DNA of 64,000 bases from Punctularia strigosozonata HHB-11173 SS5 (lineage: Eukaryota > Basidiomycota > Agaricomycetes > Corticiales > Punctulariaceae): the NCBI RefSeq assembly GCF_000264995.1, contig NW_006767441.1, forward strand, positions 1,500,370-1,564,369. Reading direction: 5' to 3'. This document shows positions 36,791 to 49,205 of the stretch, one piece after another. A program made the translations under genes and the position numbers. Position 1 is the first letter of the stretch, and each line of letters begins with the position of its first letter. The notes under the pieces were generated by a model. The model worked only from the letters and a program-made list of their open reading frames with translations, ran no database searches and was not told where the DNA came from.

Positions 36791-37631
36791 GCAACAGAGC
36801 ATCGTAACGTCGCAATGAAAGCTCACATTGTACCATATTGTGATGTCATCATACTTACCTTGCTAAGGACATCCAACACGCGATGCGCTTTGTTCGTTAT
36901 CTTTGAACACGTAGCAAAGCCCTAGTAGAAACGCGTACACGTGTCAGACACGCATACGGCACATACAATGCCACTGCTCGACATAGCAGACGGCAATAAT
37001 GTCAGCTCGTTCTACAATGCGCGATGATAGACTCCGCATCTCGTGATAGGCCCATCGCGTTCTTAAGGAGTATTCTTGTTACGTAGGAAATTGGGGCGAA
37101 GCGAATAGTATGCAGACGAAGACAGCGACGAGCAAAACGGCCACCCGAGTCGTGCCGAGACTTGCCGAGGACCAACGCGGGCGCTCGTTTCTTACACTGT
37201 TCAGACTTGCAGACAGAAGTACCTCGACAAATTTTCTCATAGACATCGCCAGCTGGTCCATTCGCCCGAACGCTACCCAATATGCACCAGCAATAGGCAT
37301 ATGATCAACTTTCTCGACGACCACCGGACATCGTCAATGGTTTCAATCAATCGATACTGCACACATTTGAATCCATTGGGTGGTTGCGGAACGTACGGTG
37401 CATTGTGTGGCGGAAATCTGCTTGAGCTATTACACAGCCCTCATACTATAGACTCAACAATCCCCGACAGAGTTGATCATGATGCGCAGCGCTTACTGTA
37501 CACGGGCGACAGATGCTTCGCGCGGTCGTCCGTAATTTGAAGGACCCGGTGCTTTAACCCTTTTCTTCTGCCTCATATCCGTGACCAGTCCTCACACACT
37601 TCGCGACCTATCCAGGTCGTGCCGTCACATC
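36791..37631. other. Intergenic region
   Basis: About 840 AT-richer bases between the Hsp31 and F-box genes. Short frames on both strands have no recognisable content; in particular there is no trace of the N-terminal module that precedes the F-box part in the 51975 gene. Confidence 0.45.
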
Positions 37632-38891
37632 ATGGCACAAAAGCTGGCGCCGGAGATACTCAGCGAGATCATCTCCTACATCGGACAGGACGGCCAGAAA
37701 CGAGTCGACACGTTGCGCAACTTGGCCCTGGCCTCTCGAGCGTTGCGCCCGCAGGCACAGGCCGCCATCTTCCGCACCCTGGACATCGACGATCCCCGCA
37801 TCCTGGATGCCATCGCGTCTTCCATCAGCGGATCACCCGTGCTGGGCTCCTACGTGCGCAACCTGCGCCTCAGCTTCAGCTTTCACCGGAGCGGAGACTG
37901 GCCGGAAGGCCTATCGCAGATTTCGGCGCACCTCACAGCCTTGCGCGACGTGAGGATAGAAGGGATGTCGTGGGCCGAACTCGGCGCAAACGCGAGACGA
38001 GCTATTCTTCAGGCCCTCTCACCTGTGTCGTCCCTCGTTTTGCGGAGCTGCGAATTCCCGCACGCGCGATCCGTACTCGACATCGCGCTCGCCTGCCGGA
38101 ACCTCGAATCTCTCAGCGTCCTCTCCCATGCACGGCGGGCGGTGGAGGTCGAACCTAGTAGGACTACCTCTCTGTATCCCATAACCCCATCATTCTCGTC
38201 GCTCAAGCACATCGAACTCGGAACGGATCTTCGGCTCGCGACCGTCGTCAGCGACGCACTGCTCGAATCCACAATGTTCAACCTAACCTCGGTAACGATC
38301 CGTCTATGGTCGATAAAGGAAGGGGACTTGACCTCTATGACCCTGCATCGCCTGTTTGCTCGGCTGACCCTCCGAACGACGTACCTTCACGTGTCGAAGC
38401 GAGCGTGCGATGTGTGCGCCTCGGGCGACAGCACCCCGCCATGGCCATCCGACGATAGATTCCTAACGATGCTGGTACCGAATGCCACCATCGGTAACGA
38501 GGATAAACGCGATACTGCCACCGAGCTCGAGACATGGTTCGGCGACGTCCTGTCCATCGTATATACGCGCGGGGTCCTCCGGATGATGTTGAACTTTGAC
38601 GAGCGCGACGCCCCGTCCGATTCGTGGGACGCGCTCCGCCGGCTCTTGATCCATCCGCGGCTGTCGTCGCTCACTACCGTGCACCTCGACGTCGGGTGGG
38701 CTCCTCCAGAGGACGAATCGTCTGCGTCACGTTCCGACGAAGGTGGGCAGATGGAAGCGAGGATGCGTCGCGACCTCGTCGACCGGCTTTCCGGTCTCAA
38801 CGCGAACCCGACGTATCATGTCAACGCGTGCCCTCCGATGGAGGGGATCTGGTATCGTCCGCTTTGGCCCGATGAACTGGAGGGGCATTGA
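37632..38891 (+). CDS. F-box / leucine-rich protein without N-terminal module
   Basis: A single exon of 419 residues starting MAQKLAPEILSEIISYIGQD, an F-box-like start where the LAPEIL..II pattern would bind Skp1. It is followed by leucine-rich repeats of loose spacing (VRNLRLSFSF, LTALRDVRIEGMSW, VSSLVLRSCEF, LESLSVLSHA, LKHIELGTDLRLATV). F-box proteins recruit targets to SCF ubiquitin ligases; such families are strongly expanded in Agaricomycetes. It aligns along nearly its whole length with the C-terminal part of the gene at 50049-51975 (for example AQAAIFRTLDIDDPRILDAI against AQAAMFRAIDVDKPRILDAV) and runs about 100 residues further. Lack of introns is unusual for this window. The substrate is unknown. 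Confidence 0.8.
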   Translation: MAQKLAPEILSEIISYIGQDGQKRVDTLRNLALASRALRPQAQAAIFRTLDIDDPRILDAIASSISGSPVLGSYVRNLRLSFSFHRSGDWPEGLSQISAHLTALRDVRIEGMSWAELGANARRAILQALSPVSSLVLRSCEFPHARSVLDIALACRNLESLSVLSHARRAVEVEPSRTTSLYPITPSFSSLKHIELGTDLRLATVVSDALLESTMFNLTSVTIRLWSIKEGDLTSMTLHRLFARLTLRTTYLHVSKRACDVCASGDSTPPWPSDDRFLTMLVPNATIGNEDKRDTATELETWFGDVLSIVYTRGVLRMMLNFDERDAPSDSWDALRRLLIHPRLSSLTTVHLDVGWAPPEDESSASRSDEGGQMEARMRRDLVDRLSGLNANPTYHVNACPPMEGIWYRPLWPDELEGH

Positions 38892-39222
38892 CGATCTCGA
38901 GGAAGGAAGCATAGGATCGGGATATGACAGGACGCGATCTTACGGTTACGATCCATATACCGGCTATCGTACGTGGCACGCGCCGACATCCTTCATGTAT
39001 AAGTACCCCGAGCGCTGGACATGCACTGTGATCAGTGGTACCTCCGATGAAACCTGCAATGTATATAGATATGGAGCTTCGGAATCATACGCGCTAGGAT
39101 GGTCGCTGACTTACGTACGCCGCTTGTCGCGTGTGTGGCAAAAAGCCCGTCTCGCGCGACGCAAGGCGCGACGCGTCTCACCTTCTATTTCTCTGCCTCC
39201 AGCCCCCTGACGCGCGACCTCC
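38892..39222. other. Intergenic region before NSE1
   Basis: 330 bases with no supported gene. The final stretch near 39180-39215 is pyrimidine-rich and probably the NSE1 core promoter. Confidence 0.55.
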
Positions 39223-40668
39223 ATGGCGTACCAAAAGGTCTCCGCCAAAGATGTCTCCCGCCTCTTCCTACAAGCCGTCATATCGCGGCGGGTCATGACC
39301 ACCCCGCTCGCGAAAGCCGTGTGGAAACGATGCGTCGAGTCCGTGAAAGGTGCGCGCCAAGGCATCCCCCTTAATATCCTACGCCGGGCTCGACTCTGAA
39401 GACACAGCGCCTCCCCCCCATTGGCAGCCGCGGATCCCGGACTGAACATACGCTACTCTGGCGACGGCCCCGCGTGGGACGCGTTCGTGCAGGAGATCAA
39501 CCAGCAGCTCGACCCTCTCCACCTCGAGTTCCGGTACATGTACGACGAAGCGATCGGAAAAGATTCGTATGCCCTCGTAAGGCTCAGCCCAACACGATCC
39601 AGCGCGAGGCTACTGGACATCAATTTTTTTAAAATTTCTTTCTGCTTTTGCTTGTAGATCAACAGAAGAGGAGACGATATCGCGCAACTGGCGACCGAGT
39701 ACAGCGCGCTGGAGATCTCGTACATCAAAGCTATAGTGCGCCGCGCCGCCCCCTCTACTACTTAAAACCAACTAACGCCCGATATCGTTCGTCTTTTTTT
39801 TTTTGTCGTTGCTCAAAAAACAAAACCTCCGGTGCCGCAGATAGAACAGATTATGCTGGCCCCCAATCACGCCTTCTGCTGCTCCTCCCTCGTAGCGTTG
39901 CGCGAGGTGAGCAATCTGAAGAGCAACATGTCCAAGTCCCAGGCGGAGGTCGTCCTCGGCAGCCTCGTCGCCAGGGGGTGGCTCCTCAAGAGCAAGTACG
40001 CCGCTTTCTTTGCTTTCTTGCGAACGGATCCTCCTGATCTCCCCCATGCGCGCGCACACAGGAAGGGCAGATACATGCTCTCGTCCCGCGGCCTGCTGGA
40101 GCTGAACCCGTACCTGAAGGACACGTACCCCGACGACTGCCTGGAATGTACCATCTGCTCCGACGTACGCGCCCCGCGCCCCTCTCATCTTTCTCCCCCC
40201 CTTCTCCTTCTTTAAACTCCATCGTTTCGCTCACTTTTTTTTCGCAGCTGGTCACCCAGGGCATCAACTGCCGAACGCGCAACTGCCAAGTGTACATGGT
40301 GAGTGAAGCCCGCCCCCCAACCACGGATTTCGTCCCGTCGTTCTAAACCCGTGAGGCAGCACCATCGCTGCTACGAAAGATACACGCGCAGCGGGCGCAC
40401 GGTCTGCCCCGCCTGCGAAGCGTCGTGGGCGAGCGAGGAAGAGAAACGGGCGCTCGTGCCCGTCGGCGAGCGCGCGTTCCAAGACGGGCAGGAATCGGGA
40501 CGCCGGCTGCGCAGAGCGACGTCGGACGACGACGAAGGAGGGGCGGAGTACGACGCGGAGGCGATGGACGCGACGCAGACTCAGACGCAGACGCAGGCTC
40601 GATCGCAGACACCGGAAGAACCCTCGCAGCCTCCCCGCGCGAACGGCCGGCGCAAATCAAGACGGTGA
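39223..40668 (+). CDS. NSE1: SMC5/6 complex subunit NSE1 (RING-like)
   Basis: NSE1 binds NSE3 and NSE4 in the SMC5-SMC6 complex and acts in DNA repair and replication-fork stability. Seven or so exons: MAYQKVSAKDVSRLFLQAVI, DPLHLEFRYMYDEAIGKDSY, RRGDDIAQLATEYSALEISY, then winged-helix pieces (SKSQAEVVLGSLVARGWLL, GRYMLSSRGLLELNPYLKD) and the RING-like zinc finger with CLECTICSD, INCRTRNCQVYMHHRCY and TVCPACEASW (C4HC3 spacing). The C-terminal 70 residues are disordered, with a TQTQTQTQ run and a basic end. The gene converges on the AAA ATPase, with only 110 bases between stop codons, so the 3' UTRs probably overlap. Confidence 0.92.
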
Positions 40669-40778
40669 CGCGGGGGTTTTCCCCCGCCTTTCTTCTGACG
40701 ATTAACCACTGGTTACGACTGCTTAGCGTATTATTGCCCTATTCTTTATGTATGAACCGGTTTTTCGCCGCCCGCCCG

Positions 40779-43700
40779 CTACCTGCTCGCGGACGCCTGC
40801 TCCGTCGTGGCCGGCGACGGCGACGGCGCGACGTGCCCCTCCTGCACGCCGCCCCCGTCGCCGTTCGCGATCGCGAACCCGAACCGGCCCTTGCCCCACA
40901 CCTGCAGCTTCTTCTCCTTGCGGCCCTCGCCAAACTCGGCGTTCCACTTGCGGAGGTCGGCGAGCGTGCCGAGCGCCTCGCTCGCGGACGGCGTGATCTC
41001 CGAGAGCGCCTTCTTGAAGTGCCGCGCCGCGATCTCGCGCGTCGCTTTCTCGCTGCCGCGGTCCGGTGGGCCTGCCGCGTCCGCCGCCTCGCTTTCGTCG
41101 TCCTTGGTTCGCGGGGTGCTGTCCGACTTTTGGGGTTCGGTGTCCAAAGCCGAAGAGGCGGCGGCGGGTTCCACGAGTCGATCGCCGCCGTCCGCGACGC
41201 CTTCCGCGGTGGGTCCAGCGGCGTTCTCGGCAGGAGGATCCGCCACCGTCACAGAAGGTTCCGGTGGTGCGCTCGAGACCGCCCAGGGCACGGAGACTCG
41301 CTCTTTGACGGCGTCCAGCGCGGCGGCCACGCAGAGGTCTGGGCGAACAGATTTACGGTCGTATGAGCACCAAATCAGGAAAACGCGGTGCCTCGCCCCG
41401 GCGCTGCCCCAGACTCACGTTTGAGATCCGACCCGGAGAAGGTCTCGGTCTGCTTCGCGAGCGCCTTGAGGTCGACGTCCGGCGCCAGCGTCTCGTCGCG
41501 CAGGAGGATCTTGAGGATCTCTGCGGGCGCGGCGCAAGTCAGGTCAGGTGAGAGCAAAACGACCCAAAAAAGAAAAAAATCACCTTCGCGCTCCTTCTCC
41601 CCCGGCAAGTCGATCAGCAGCCGGCGCGGCAGGCGACGCAGGACGGCGTCGTCGAGGTCGAACGGCCGGTTCGTGGCCCCGATCACCACCACGTTGTCCT
41701 CCCGGGACGACCACAGGCCGTCCATCTCCTGCATGAACTCGGTGAGCACGCCGCGGTGCGCGATCGCCCCGCCCGACTCGCGCCCGGACGCGCGCGCCCC
41801 GAAGAGCGCGTCGATCTCGTCCACGAACACGACGCACGGCGCGAGCCGGCGCGCGAGCGAGAAGAGGGACTTGACGAGCTTCTCGCCCTCGCCGACGTAC
41901 TGCCGGGATTTTGGGTGTCAATGAGCGACGGTTTTTTCAAATACTTGAGAGTGTAGAGCCACAGAGGGAGATGGAGGAGGAAAAGGGGGGGGGGAACTCA
42001 CCATGTCCATCACGTCGGAGGGCGCGACGGCGAGCATCCGGCAACCGGCCTCGCCTGCGACCGCCTTGGCGAGCAGCGTCTTACCGGTCCCGGGCGGGCC
42101 GAAGAGGAGGCAGCCCGTCATACCGTGTTCCTTCAGAATGCCGTGGTTGAACGCGTCCGGGTAGAGTAACGGTAGCGACACGATCGTCCGCACGGCGTCG
42201 ATGGTGTGCGCGGGCAAATGCACCTGGCTGAACGACGTCGGAACAGTGGCTAGATAGAGAAAGTGTCGTCAATACCATCCTGTCCAAGACGTGTGTCTCG
42301 TCCTAGAGGACGACCGCGGGGGGCTTGAGACTCACAAGGCTGGACGATGCATCCCAGCAGCCGCTGCTCGTGCTGGTCGAGGTCCGGATCGCGCCTCACG
42401 CGCTCGATGACCTCGTCGTTATCCTTCCCGACCGCCCCGGGCCCTTCCTCGTCCTTCGCCTCCTTCCTGTCCTCCCGCGCCGCCTGCGCCGCCCACGCCC
42501 TTCGCACCTCCCCCTGCGTCCTCATCGCGCGCCACGCGGCGCACACCGCGTCCCACCCGATCGGCGTCGGCTCCAAGCTCGGCTTCGCTCCCGCGCTCGC
42601 GGGGTCGTACGCGCCCCCGACGGCGCGATCCGCGACGCGCCGCACCGCGTCCCACGTCTCGATCCTCCGCCCCCACTCCGCCCACATCTTCTCCGCCTCT
42701 TCCTGCTGCCGCCCCTCTCCCTCTCCCTCTCCCTCTCCCTCTACCTCCTCGTCCTCGTCCTCCGCCCGGCGCATCGCCGCCGGCTCCGCGTCCGCCAACG
42801 CCCCGCCCGCCGCAGCGATCCCCATCCGCATCGTCAGCACGTTCACCTCCCTCCTCCTCGCCACCCGACACGCCCTCTCCGCGCTCCCGCTCCTCGCGCT
42901 CGGCACCACGAACGCCGCCTTCCAAAACCCGCTCGCCCCTCCCGTCCCGCTCCCGCTCCCGCTCCCGTTCCCGCCTCCTCCGCTCGCGGCGCGCAACACG
43001 TCCTGCAGCGCCGCAGGCAGACCCGCGAGTCCCGAGGGCGGCGCGCCGACGACGACGACCGCGCCCTCCCCATCGGCGCCCGATCCGCCACTACCACCGC
43101 CACCGCCCTCGGAGCCGGACGCGGAGGACAGCCGGGGCAGATCGTCGAGCCACGCGGTGCCGCCGCCGCGCTCCCACCGCCGCAGGCGCTGCCGTAACCG
43201 CCGCTCGCGCGCCGCGTCGGACGCCGCGTCTTCGGCCCACGCGTCGCGGCCCGCCGTCGCGCGCGCGCCGGAGGTGAGGGGCGCGGAGCCGGCGGAGCGG
43301 CTTGTGAGCAGGCTCACGAGGCCCGCCGCTGCGCCGCCGCTGTGGGAGGAGGAAGGGGAGGAGGAGGAGGAAGGGGTGAGCGGGGGCGTCATGCCGAAGA
43401 CGATGACCATCGGGTCGGAGACGGGCGAGGTGGAGCGCGAGATGGGGCCTTGGCGGCGCGCGCGTACGGCGGCGAGGAGGGGGGGGTACCAGGTGGGGGA
43501 GGAGGCGGCGAGGGTGGGGAAGTCGCGGATGTAGATGATGCGCGGGCGGCGGCGGCGGGGGGAGGGGAGGGGGTGGGGTGGTGGTGGTGTCCGAGTCGGA
43601 GGAATTGGGGGTGGTGGGAGAGGGAGATGGTGGTGGAGGAGGAGGAGGGGGCGCGAGGTTGACGAGCTCGTCGAAGAAGGCTTTGAGGCGGGAGGAGGAC

Positions 43701-44772
43701 GCGCTCCGTGCGCTGGCGGCGAGGAAGGTGCGTCCGCCGCTGCCTGCCCGGCCCGACGCGGTCGGGGACGAGATCTGGATCGTCATGCGCGAGGGGAAGG
43801 CGAAGGGCTCCGTGTCGTCTTCGTCGCCGTCCTCGATCGCGGCGGACCGGGTGGACGAAGGGGGCGCGGGGGCGGACGGCGCGGGCACGTGCGACGTGAA
43901 GTGGAGCGGGTTGGGCGAGAGCTGGAGGACGTTCGCTGCGGGAGTGAGAGAGAGAGAGGGAGAGAGACGGTTAGGGTATTTGTGAGACGGTGGGACGGTG
44001 TGGACGACGGCTTACCTTTGCCGAATTGGCCGTGCTCGCCGGCGGCGAGTTGGACGGCGTCGAGGACGACGACGTCCGCGCCGGTGCGGCGCGCGAGCTC
44101 GCGCACGGTCTCGTCCAGGACGTAGTCCCCGCCTTCGATCGGGCAGTAGAGCCCGAGCGTGGGCTCGACGGTGGGGCCTCTGGGGGAGGCGTAGATCGAG
44201 CGGTGCTGGGTCTGGGGGTGGAGCGCGATGCGGAAGTCGCTCAGGACCTCGTCGAAGATGGGGGCCGGGGGCAGCGCGGCCGGGTTGGGCGCCGGCAAGT
44301 CGTGGTCGGCGCTCCAGAGGACGTGCAGGCCCGGGGGTAGGGGCGGGTTTGACGGAGATGAGGAGCTGGTGGTGGTGGTGCTGCTGCTGCTGGCAGACTC
44401 TTTGGGGGCCGAGCGTGTCCTCCGACGCGGTTTTTCTGGCTCGGGCTCGGGCTCGGGATCCTCTGGCGGTGTGGCGCCCGAGGCGGTGACGTCCTGCACG
44501 GGCTCAGGCGGCTCGGATTCGTCGACATTGGGTTGTATGGGGCTCTGCGTCTGTTCAGAAGACAAGGACGAGGCCGCAGGAGCAGACGAGGCGCTGGTGG
44601 TGGTGGTGGTGGTGCCGGTACGGTAGGCGCGCGCGACGTGCGGCGGGGGCTTGCGCGGGAGACGGCGCGAGGTCGTCGGGTGGAAGAGGCGCGACGAGGA
44701 CTTGGGGGCTGCTGGGGTCGACGGCGCGAGCAGGACCCGGGAGTGGCGGACGAGCGCTGCTTGGGACCGCAT
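40779..44772 (-). CDS. Mitochondrial-type AAA+ ATPase (ATAD/MSP1-spastin-like)
   Basis: The start [20 protein letters not shown] opens a long Arg/Ser/Pro-rich, acid-free stretch, a convincing mitochondrial signal. A conserved N-domain follows ([40 protein letters not shown]), then [20 protein letters not shown], and long Gly/Ser/Glu-rich inserts between 42.4 and 43.9 kb. The AAA core sits near the C-terminus: Walker [21 protein letters not shown], Walker [12 protein letters not shown], sensor-1 and box VII region [20 protein letters not shown] and [16 protein letters not shown], with [17 protein letters not shown] after. Such ATPases extract or unfold membrane proteins; whether this one lies in the matrix or on the outer membrane is open. 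The inserts and very high GC create long antisense frames that are not genes. Confidence 0.82.
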
Positions 44773-46599
44773 ACAAGCCTCGGTGCAGACGACTTTCTTT
44801 TCGTGCCAGGCCTCCGGAAGGAGAGAGGCGATCAATGCTTGGTCACCTGCATTGAACTGCCACGGAGAGCACTGCAATGGCTGTGGTAAGCAGCGTCACT
44901 GCCACTGTCAGTGTCGCTTGCCATCAGCGCTCGGGGATGGTCGTGGGAGTGCACTGAAGATTTACTGAACGTGGTGAGATTTGCTTCCGGCACCCGGATG
45001 CGGTTTCACCAGGTCTTCATGGGCTCGCCGGTGGGTGTTCGTTCAACGCTCAAATAGCACATCGCATACCAGTCATCGATACAGAATACTGCTAGCTGTT
45101 CTATGAAGTAGACCAGATAAACCACCGAACGGACTTTGCCCCTAAAAGCCTCCGCACGAAACAGCACCGCCGCCCGATTCGGACTTCCATCTGGCCCCCT
45201 CGTGATGTTCTCAGTCCAGGCCGGCCGTGCAACTCGCCGGCGGGCGACCACGAACTCAAAGCAAATCGAGCGGGGAGACGCAGTCCCTGAGGCAAAATCA
45301 TCGCAAGATAAGGCCAAAGCGCTATGTTTACCGACCCTCCCATATGGTGCTCGACGCGATTTTTGGGACCCACCTCGTTGACCGTTGTTGGATCCATATG
45401 ACCTGGTTTGCGTAGCGAAAGCCACGCACCGCCGAGGAAGGAGTTCGAACGCTTTTTCCGCGATCTCTCGCATCAGCAGTCCCAAGATGCCGGCCAGAAT
45501 CCGTGGACGCCCCACAGACGCAAAAAAAAACCCCCGCTTGCTCCTCCTCCCCCCATCCCCGTACATACTCGTATTGATGGAAACTGCCGGGCTCTCCGAC
45601 CTGCGATCAACGTATGTACATAAACGGTCACCTAACTTTACTTATCTCGAAGCGAAATCCGTACATCTGAGTCGGACGCGCGGCGATCTCGCCTAACGCA
45701 TGGGGGGTTCCCTGGGGTTCCGCAAGCCATTTTACCATCTTGGGCGATGGCGGGCATCAGAAAACCCACGTTGGCGCGGGAACCGCTTCTTTTTACGTGA
45801 CACGCCCCGCGGGATGGCCGGTGATATCGCCCCAGCTGATGATGATACGCCGCTGTTTCGGCTACTCACCGGCGTTCACAGAGCCACAAGCTTGCGTTAA
45901 TCTCACATGGGCGCGCAAACAACGGTCTGGAAACGCTGTCGAACGCCACAAAGGAGGACTCGGGGCAATCATGAAATGTCCAAGTGAAAAATGAAGGCGT
46001 CACCTCGGGCGGTCCGGGCTGACGGGAAGTCCCCCCTTTTGCAAATGCTCGGAGAAGGGAAGGTTTTGGCTACTGTACCAGGTGTCTGCAACGGGAAGGA
46101 GCGCTGCGAAGGCTGGCTTGTGTGGGCTTGGGGTCCTTTTCCTCCCCCGGCTCCTTCTTCGATCTTCGGCGGACGGCTGCATGTCACTCTGCAACCGCTC
46201 GCCGGAAACAGCAATCCCCAGCACAAACCGCGGCGGCGCATTTCTGGGGCGGGGGGGAACTTGCGCGGGATCACGGACTCGAGGCGCGGCGGGGGCGGAC
46301 ACGCCAGGGGAGGCCAAGGGGGCGTGTGTGAACGGACGTGTCCGCCGGCCACGCCCTCTCGCGCGCGCCCGCCTTCTCTTTCCCGCCGAAGACGAAGAGA
46401 AGATAGATGAGACCTGGCGACCCCGCCACGGCCGGACGTTGGCTGGCTGGCTGCTGTCTTCATCATCATCATCTCCCTTCCTTCCCGTTTCTCTCATCCC
46501 ACCCTCCTTCCCCCTTCCCCTTTACCCCCTGTTCACCGGCTGCAACGTCCCGCGTACGCGTTCAGCCCGCCGAGGAAGGACGCCGCCAACGACGCCAAC
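44773..46599. other. Long intergenic region between divergent AAA and MFS genes
   Basis: About 1.8 kb with no gene I can support. A 186-codon minus-strand frame (45006-45566) has no recognisable content. The stretch 46480-46545 before the MFS start is an almost pure pyrimidine tract and probably the core promoter; 46458-46470 holds a short (cat)n run. Confidence 0.45.
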
Positions 46600-49205
46600 A
46601 TGTCCGAGCATAGCATGGAGCTGGTGAGCCGCCGCGCCCGCGCGCGTAGTCCCCCTCGTGGCGTTCCGGTTTATTGATCAGGGTTTGATCACCGTCTCGC
46701 CACCACCTCCCCCCCTCTTCGCGCGCATCATAGTCTAGAGCCGCCGTAGGGGGCACCACCTCGAGGACGCCGACGCTGGACGGAGAGCAGAGGGACTCAC
46801 ACAACGGACGGCCGTCCGCGGAAAAGTCGAGCTCGAGGTTGACGTCGCAGAGCCCGGAGGTCGTGGTCCAGGCGCCGAGCGCGGCGCCCCCGGCGATGAT
46901 CTTTCCGGAGGGCGGGACCGTGGCGTGGTTGACCGTGACCGGCGCGTGAGTGTGGCCATTATACTTACTCGGACCGTCCTCGCGCGTGCTCAACGGGTTT
47001 TCTCTTCGCGCACCTTTTTTTTTTCTTCAGATGGCTGATGCAATTCTGTTCGTTTGGGTGAGATACGCGCGGTTTTATATGCGCGGTTAAAGATCGGGGA
47101 TCTGACGAATCATCACCCACCCCGCCCCGCCCAGTCTCATCACCGCGTTCGGTGTATACCAAGGTAGGGAGGCGAGCTTGTGATGGTATGACGGGGTTCC
47201 GCTGACCGGGGATCGCAAAGATTACTACGTGCGGACATACCTCAGCCACAACACAAACTCGCAAATCAGGTTCGTCCCCCGGAAAAAAACACCACTTTGG
47301 GATTCTCATGTTTTCCAACCACCTCTCCACACAGCTGGATAGGCAGTTTTAACCTCTTCATCGTTCTTTCTCTCGGTCTGGTCACCGGCCGGGCATTCGA
47401 CAATGGCTACTTGTGAGAGGAGTTTTACCTGCGGCTCGCGGAGAGCGCCGAGCGCTGACTGGATGGTTGCAGCCACCACCTAGCCATCGGAGGCTCCGTG
47501 CTCATCGTCTTTTCGCTGTTCATGCTTTCGATAACCCACATGAATCATTATTATCAGGTGCGCTCCTCGTTCGTTTCCCCCACGGGAAGGTTCCTGTTTC
47601 TATATCATATTGACCACCCCCACCTGGCCCTTTTTACAGGTTTTCTTGGCCCAGGGCGTCGGAGTGAGTGACTCCTCCTACCCTCCTCCTCTTTGCCTCG
47701 GGCGCTGACGCATCACCGGTGCGGTTTCTTCTTATTTTTCTTTCGACAGCTCGGCGTCGGCCTCGGGATGGTGTACGTTCCGAGCCTCGGTATCGCGGCG
47801 CACTATTTCCAGCGCCGGCGGGCGCTCATGATGGGCCTCGTCTCGTCCGGCGCGCCGATCGGCGGCATCATCCACCCCATCATGCTCAACAAGCTCTTCA
47901 ACAACCCCTCCATCGGCTTCCACACCGGCGTCCGCGTCAACGCAGGTGCGTCGCGTCCTCCCCCCCTCCCCCACCCATCCTTTCCCCCATATCCATATGC
48001 ATTCGTAAAAATTTGGTGGGCATACGCTGACTGTGGTGTGTGGGCTGCGGCGACAAAAAAAAACAGCGATGATCGCGGGACTGCTGCTGATCGCGAACGC
48101 GTTCATGCGCCCGCGGTTGGTGAACAAGAAGACGGGCGCGTTCGTGCCCGCGTCGCTGCTGCGCCAGTTTGCGACCGACACGCCGTACCTGCTCACGGTG
48201 CTCTCCATCACCCTCGTCCTCTTCGGCCTCTTCTTCCCCCAGTTTTACATCCAGCTCGACGCGATCGAGCACCACGTCGACAGCACGTTCGCGTTTTACA
48301 CCGTCGCGGTAAAGTATCCATATATAAACAAGCCATTGATCCTTGTCCGTCGATGGTGTTGCTGATGCCGGGGTGTGTGTGCAGATCATGAACGCGGCCA
48401 GCTTTGTCGGCCGGGTCGTGCCCAGCTTCATCGCGCACAATTTTGGGGTGATCAACATGATGCTCGCGTGCACGCTCGCCTGCGGCGTGCTCATCTTCGC
48501 CATGCTCGGCGTCACCGGCATCGGGGGCACGATCGCCTTTTCGATCCTCTACGGTTTCTTCTCCGGCTCTTGTACGTGTCTCCCTTATTATATATATATA
48601 TATATGGACCCGCCCTCTCACCTATCCAATGCCGCTCGTTGTGCCTTGAATCCTAGATATCGCCCTGTTCGCACCGATGTGCGCGACGTTGTCGTCGAGT
48701 TTTGCGGAAATAGGGTACGTTTGCCGGGCGTTTTTGACGCGCCTTTTGCCCCCCCCCCTTTTTTTCGCGTTCGTCCCGTATACCGTTACTCACGCGCCGA
48801 CGCCCCCCGGCCACGTTTTTAGCGCGAGGATGGGCGTCGCATATGCCGTGTCGGGTACGTCGAAAAAAATCTAAATCACCGCGCTTACCACGAACGCGCG
48901 CGGCCCTCGTCTCTGGAAACCGTGTTGGCCCCTTTTCTCAAACCTGCTGCGTTATTTTTTTTAGGAGTCGCCGGCCTCGTCGGCTCGCCTATATCCGGCG
49001 CGCTGCTCGGCTCTGACCCGCTACGCTACCGCTGGTGGCGGCCCATCGTCTTCTCGGGGGTGAGTCCCGATTGTACTTTCCGCGCGTTGGAGCCGGGGTC
49101 GCTGAAAATCTTCGTGATCCCTAGGTCTGCGTCACCGCCGGCGGCGTGCTGACGATCGCGATACGGACGATGGTCGCCCGACGGAAGAACTCGCACAAGG
49201 TCTAA
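46600..49205 (+). CDS. MFS transporter, monocarboxylate-transporter-like
   Basis: More than ten small exons encode a twelve-helix transporter of the MCT-like MFS group, which in fungi moves monocarboxylates, riboflavin or related acids across the plasma membrane. The short first exon (MSEHSMEL) joins a disordered N-tail and then FPEGGTVAWLTVTGA, the signature that opens helix 1, followed by SLITAFGVYQ, DYYVRTYLSHNTNSQIS, WIGSFNLFIVLSLGLVTGRA, LGVGLGMVYVPSLGIAAHYF, QRRRALMMGLVSSGAPIGGI, LLTVLSITLVLFGLFFPQFY, IMNAASFVGRVVPSFIAHNF and GVAGLVGSPISGALLG. It ends VARRKNSHKV. One intron contains a (TA)n run near 48588-48605. The gene is recognised only after splicing. The substrate cannot be read from sequence. 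Confidence 0.88.
48588..48605. repeat. (TA)n microsatellite in an MFS intron
   Basis: About 18 bases of alternating T and A within an intron of the transporter gene. Confidence 0.8.

Noticed and set aside
42325-43534. Long plus-strand frames of 290 and 395 codons
   Set aside because: Antisense to the AAA ATPase; Arg/Pro/Ser-only composition caused by very high GC.
45006-45566. 186-codon minus-strand frame in the AAA-MFS gap
   Set aside because: No recognisable motif, no splice chain and no conserved-looking blocks.
46562-46993. 143-codon minus-strand frame
   Set aside because: Antisense to the first exons of the MFS transporter, whose FPEGGTVAWLTVTGA signature is on the plus strand.
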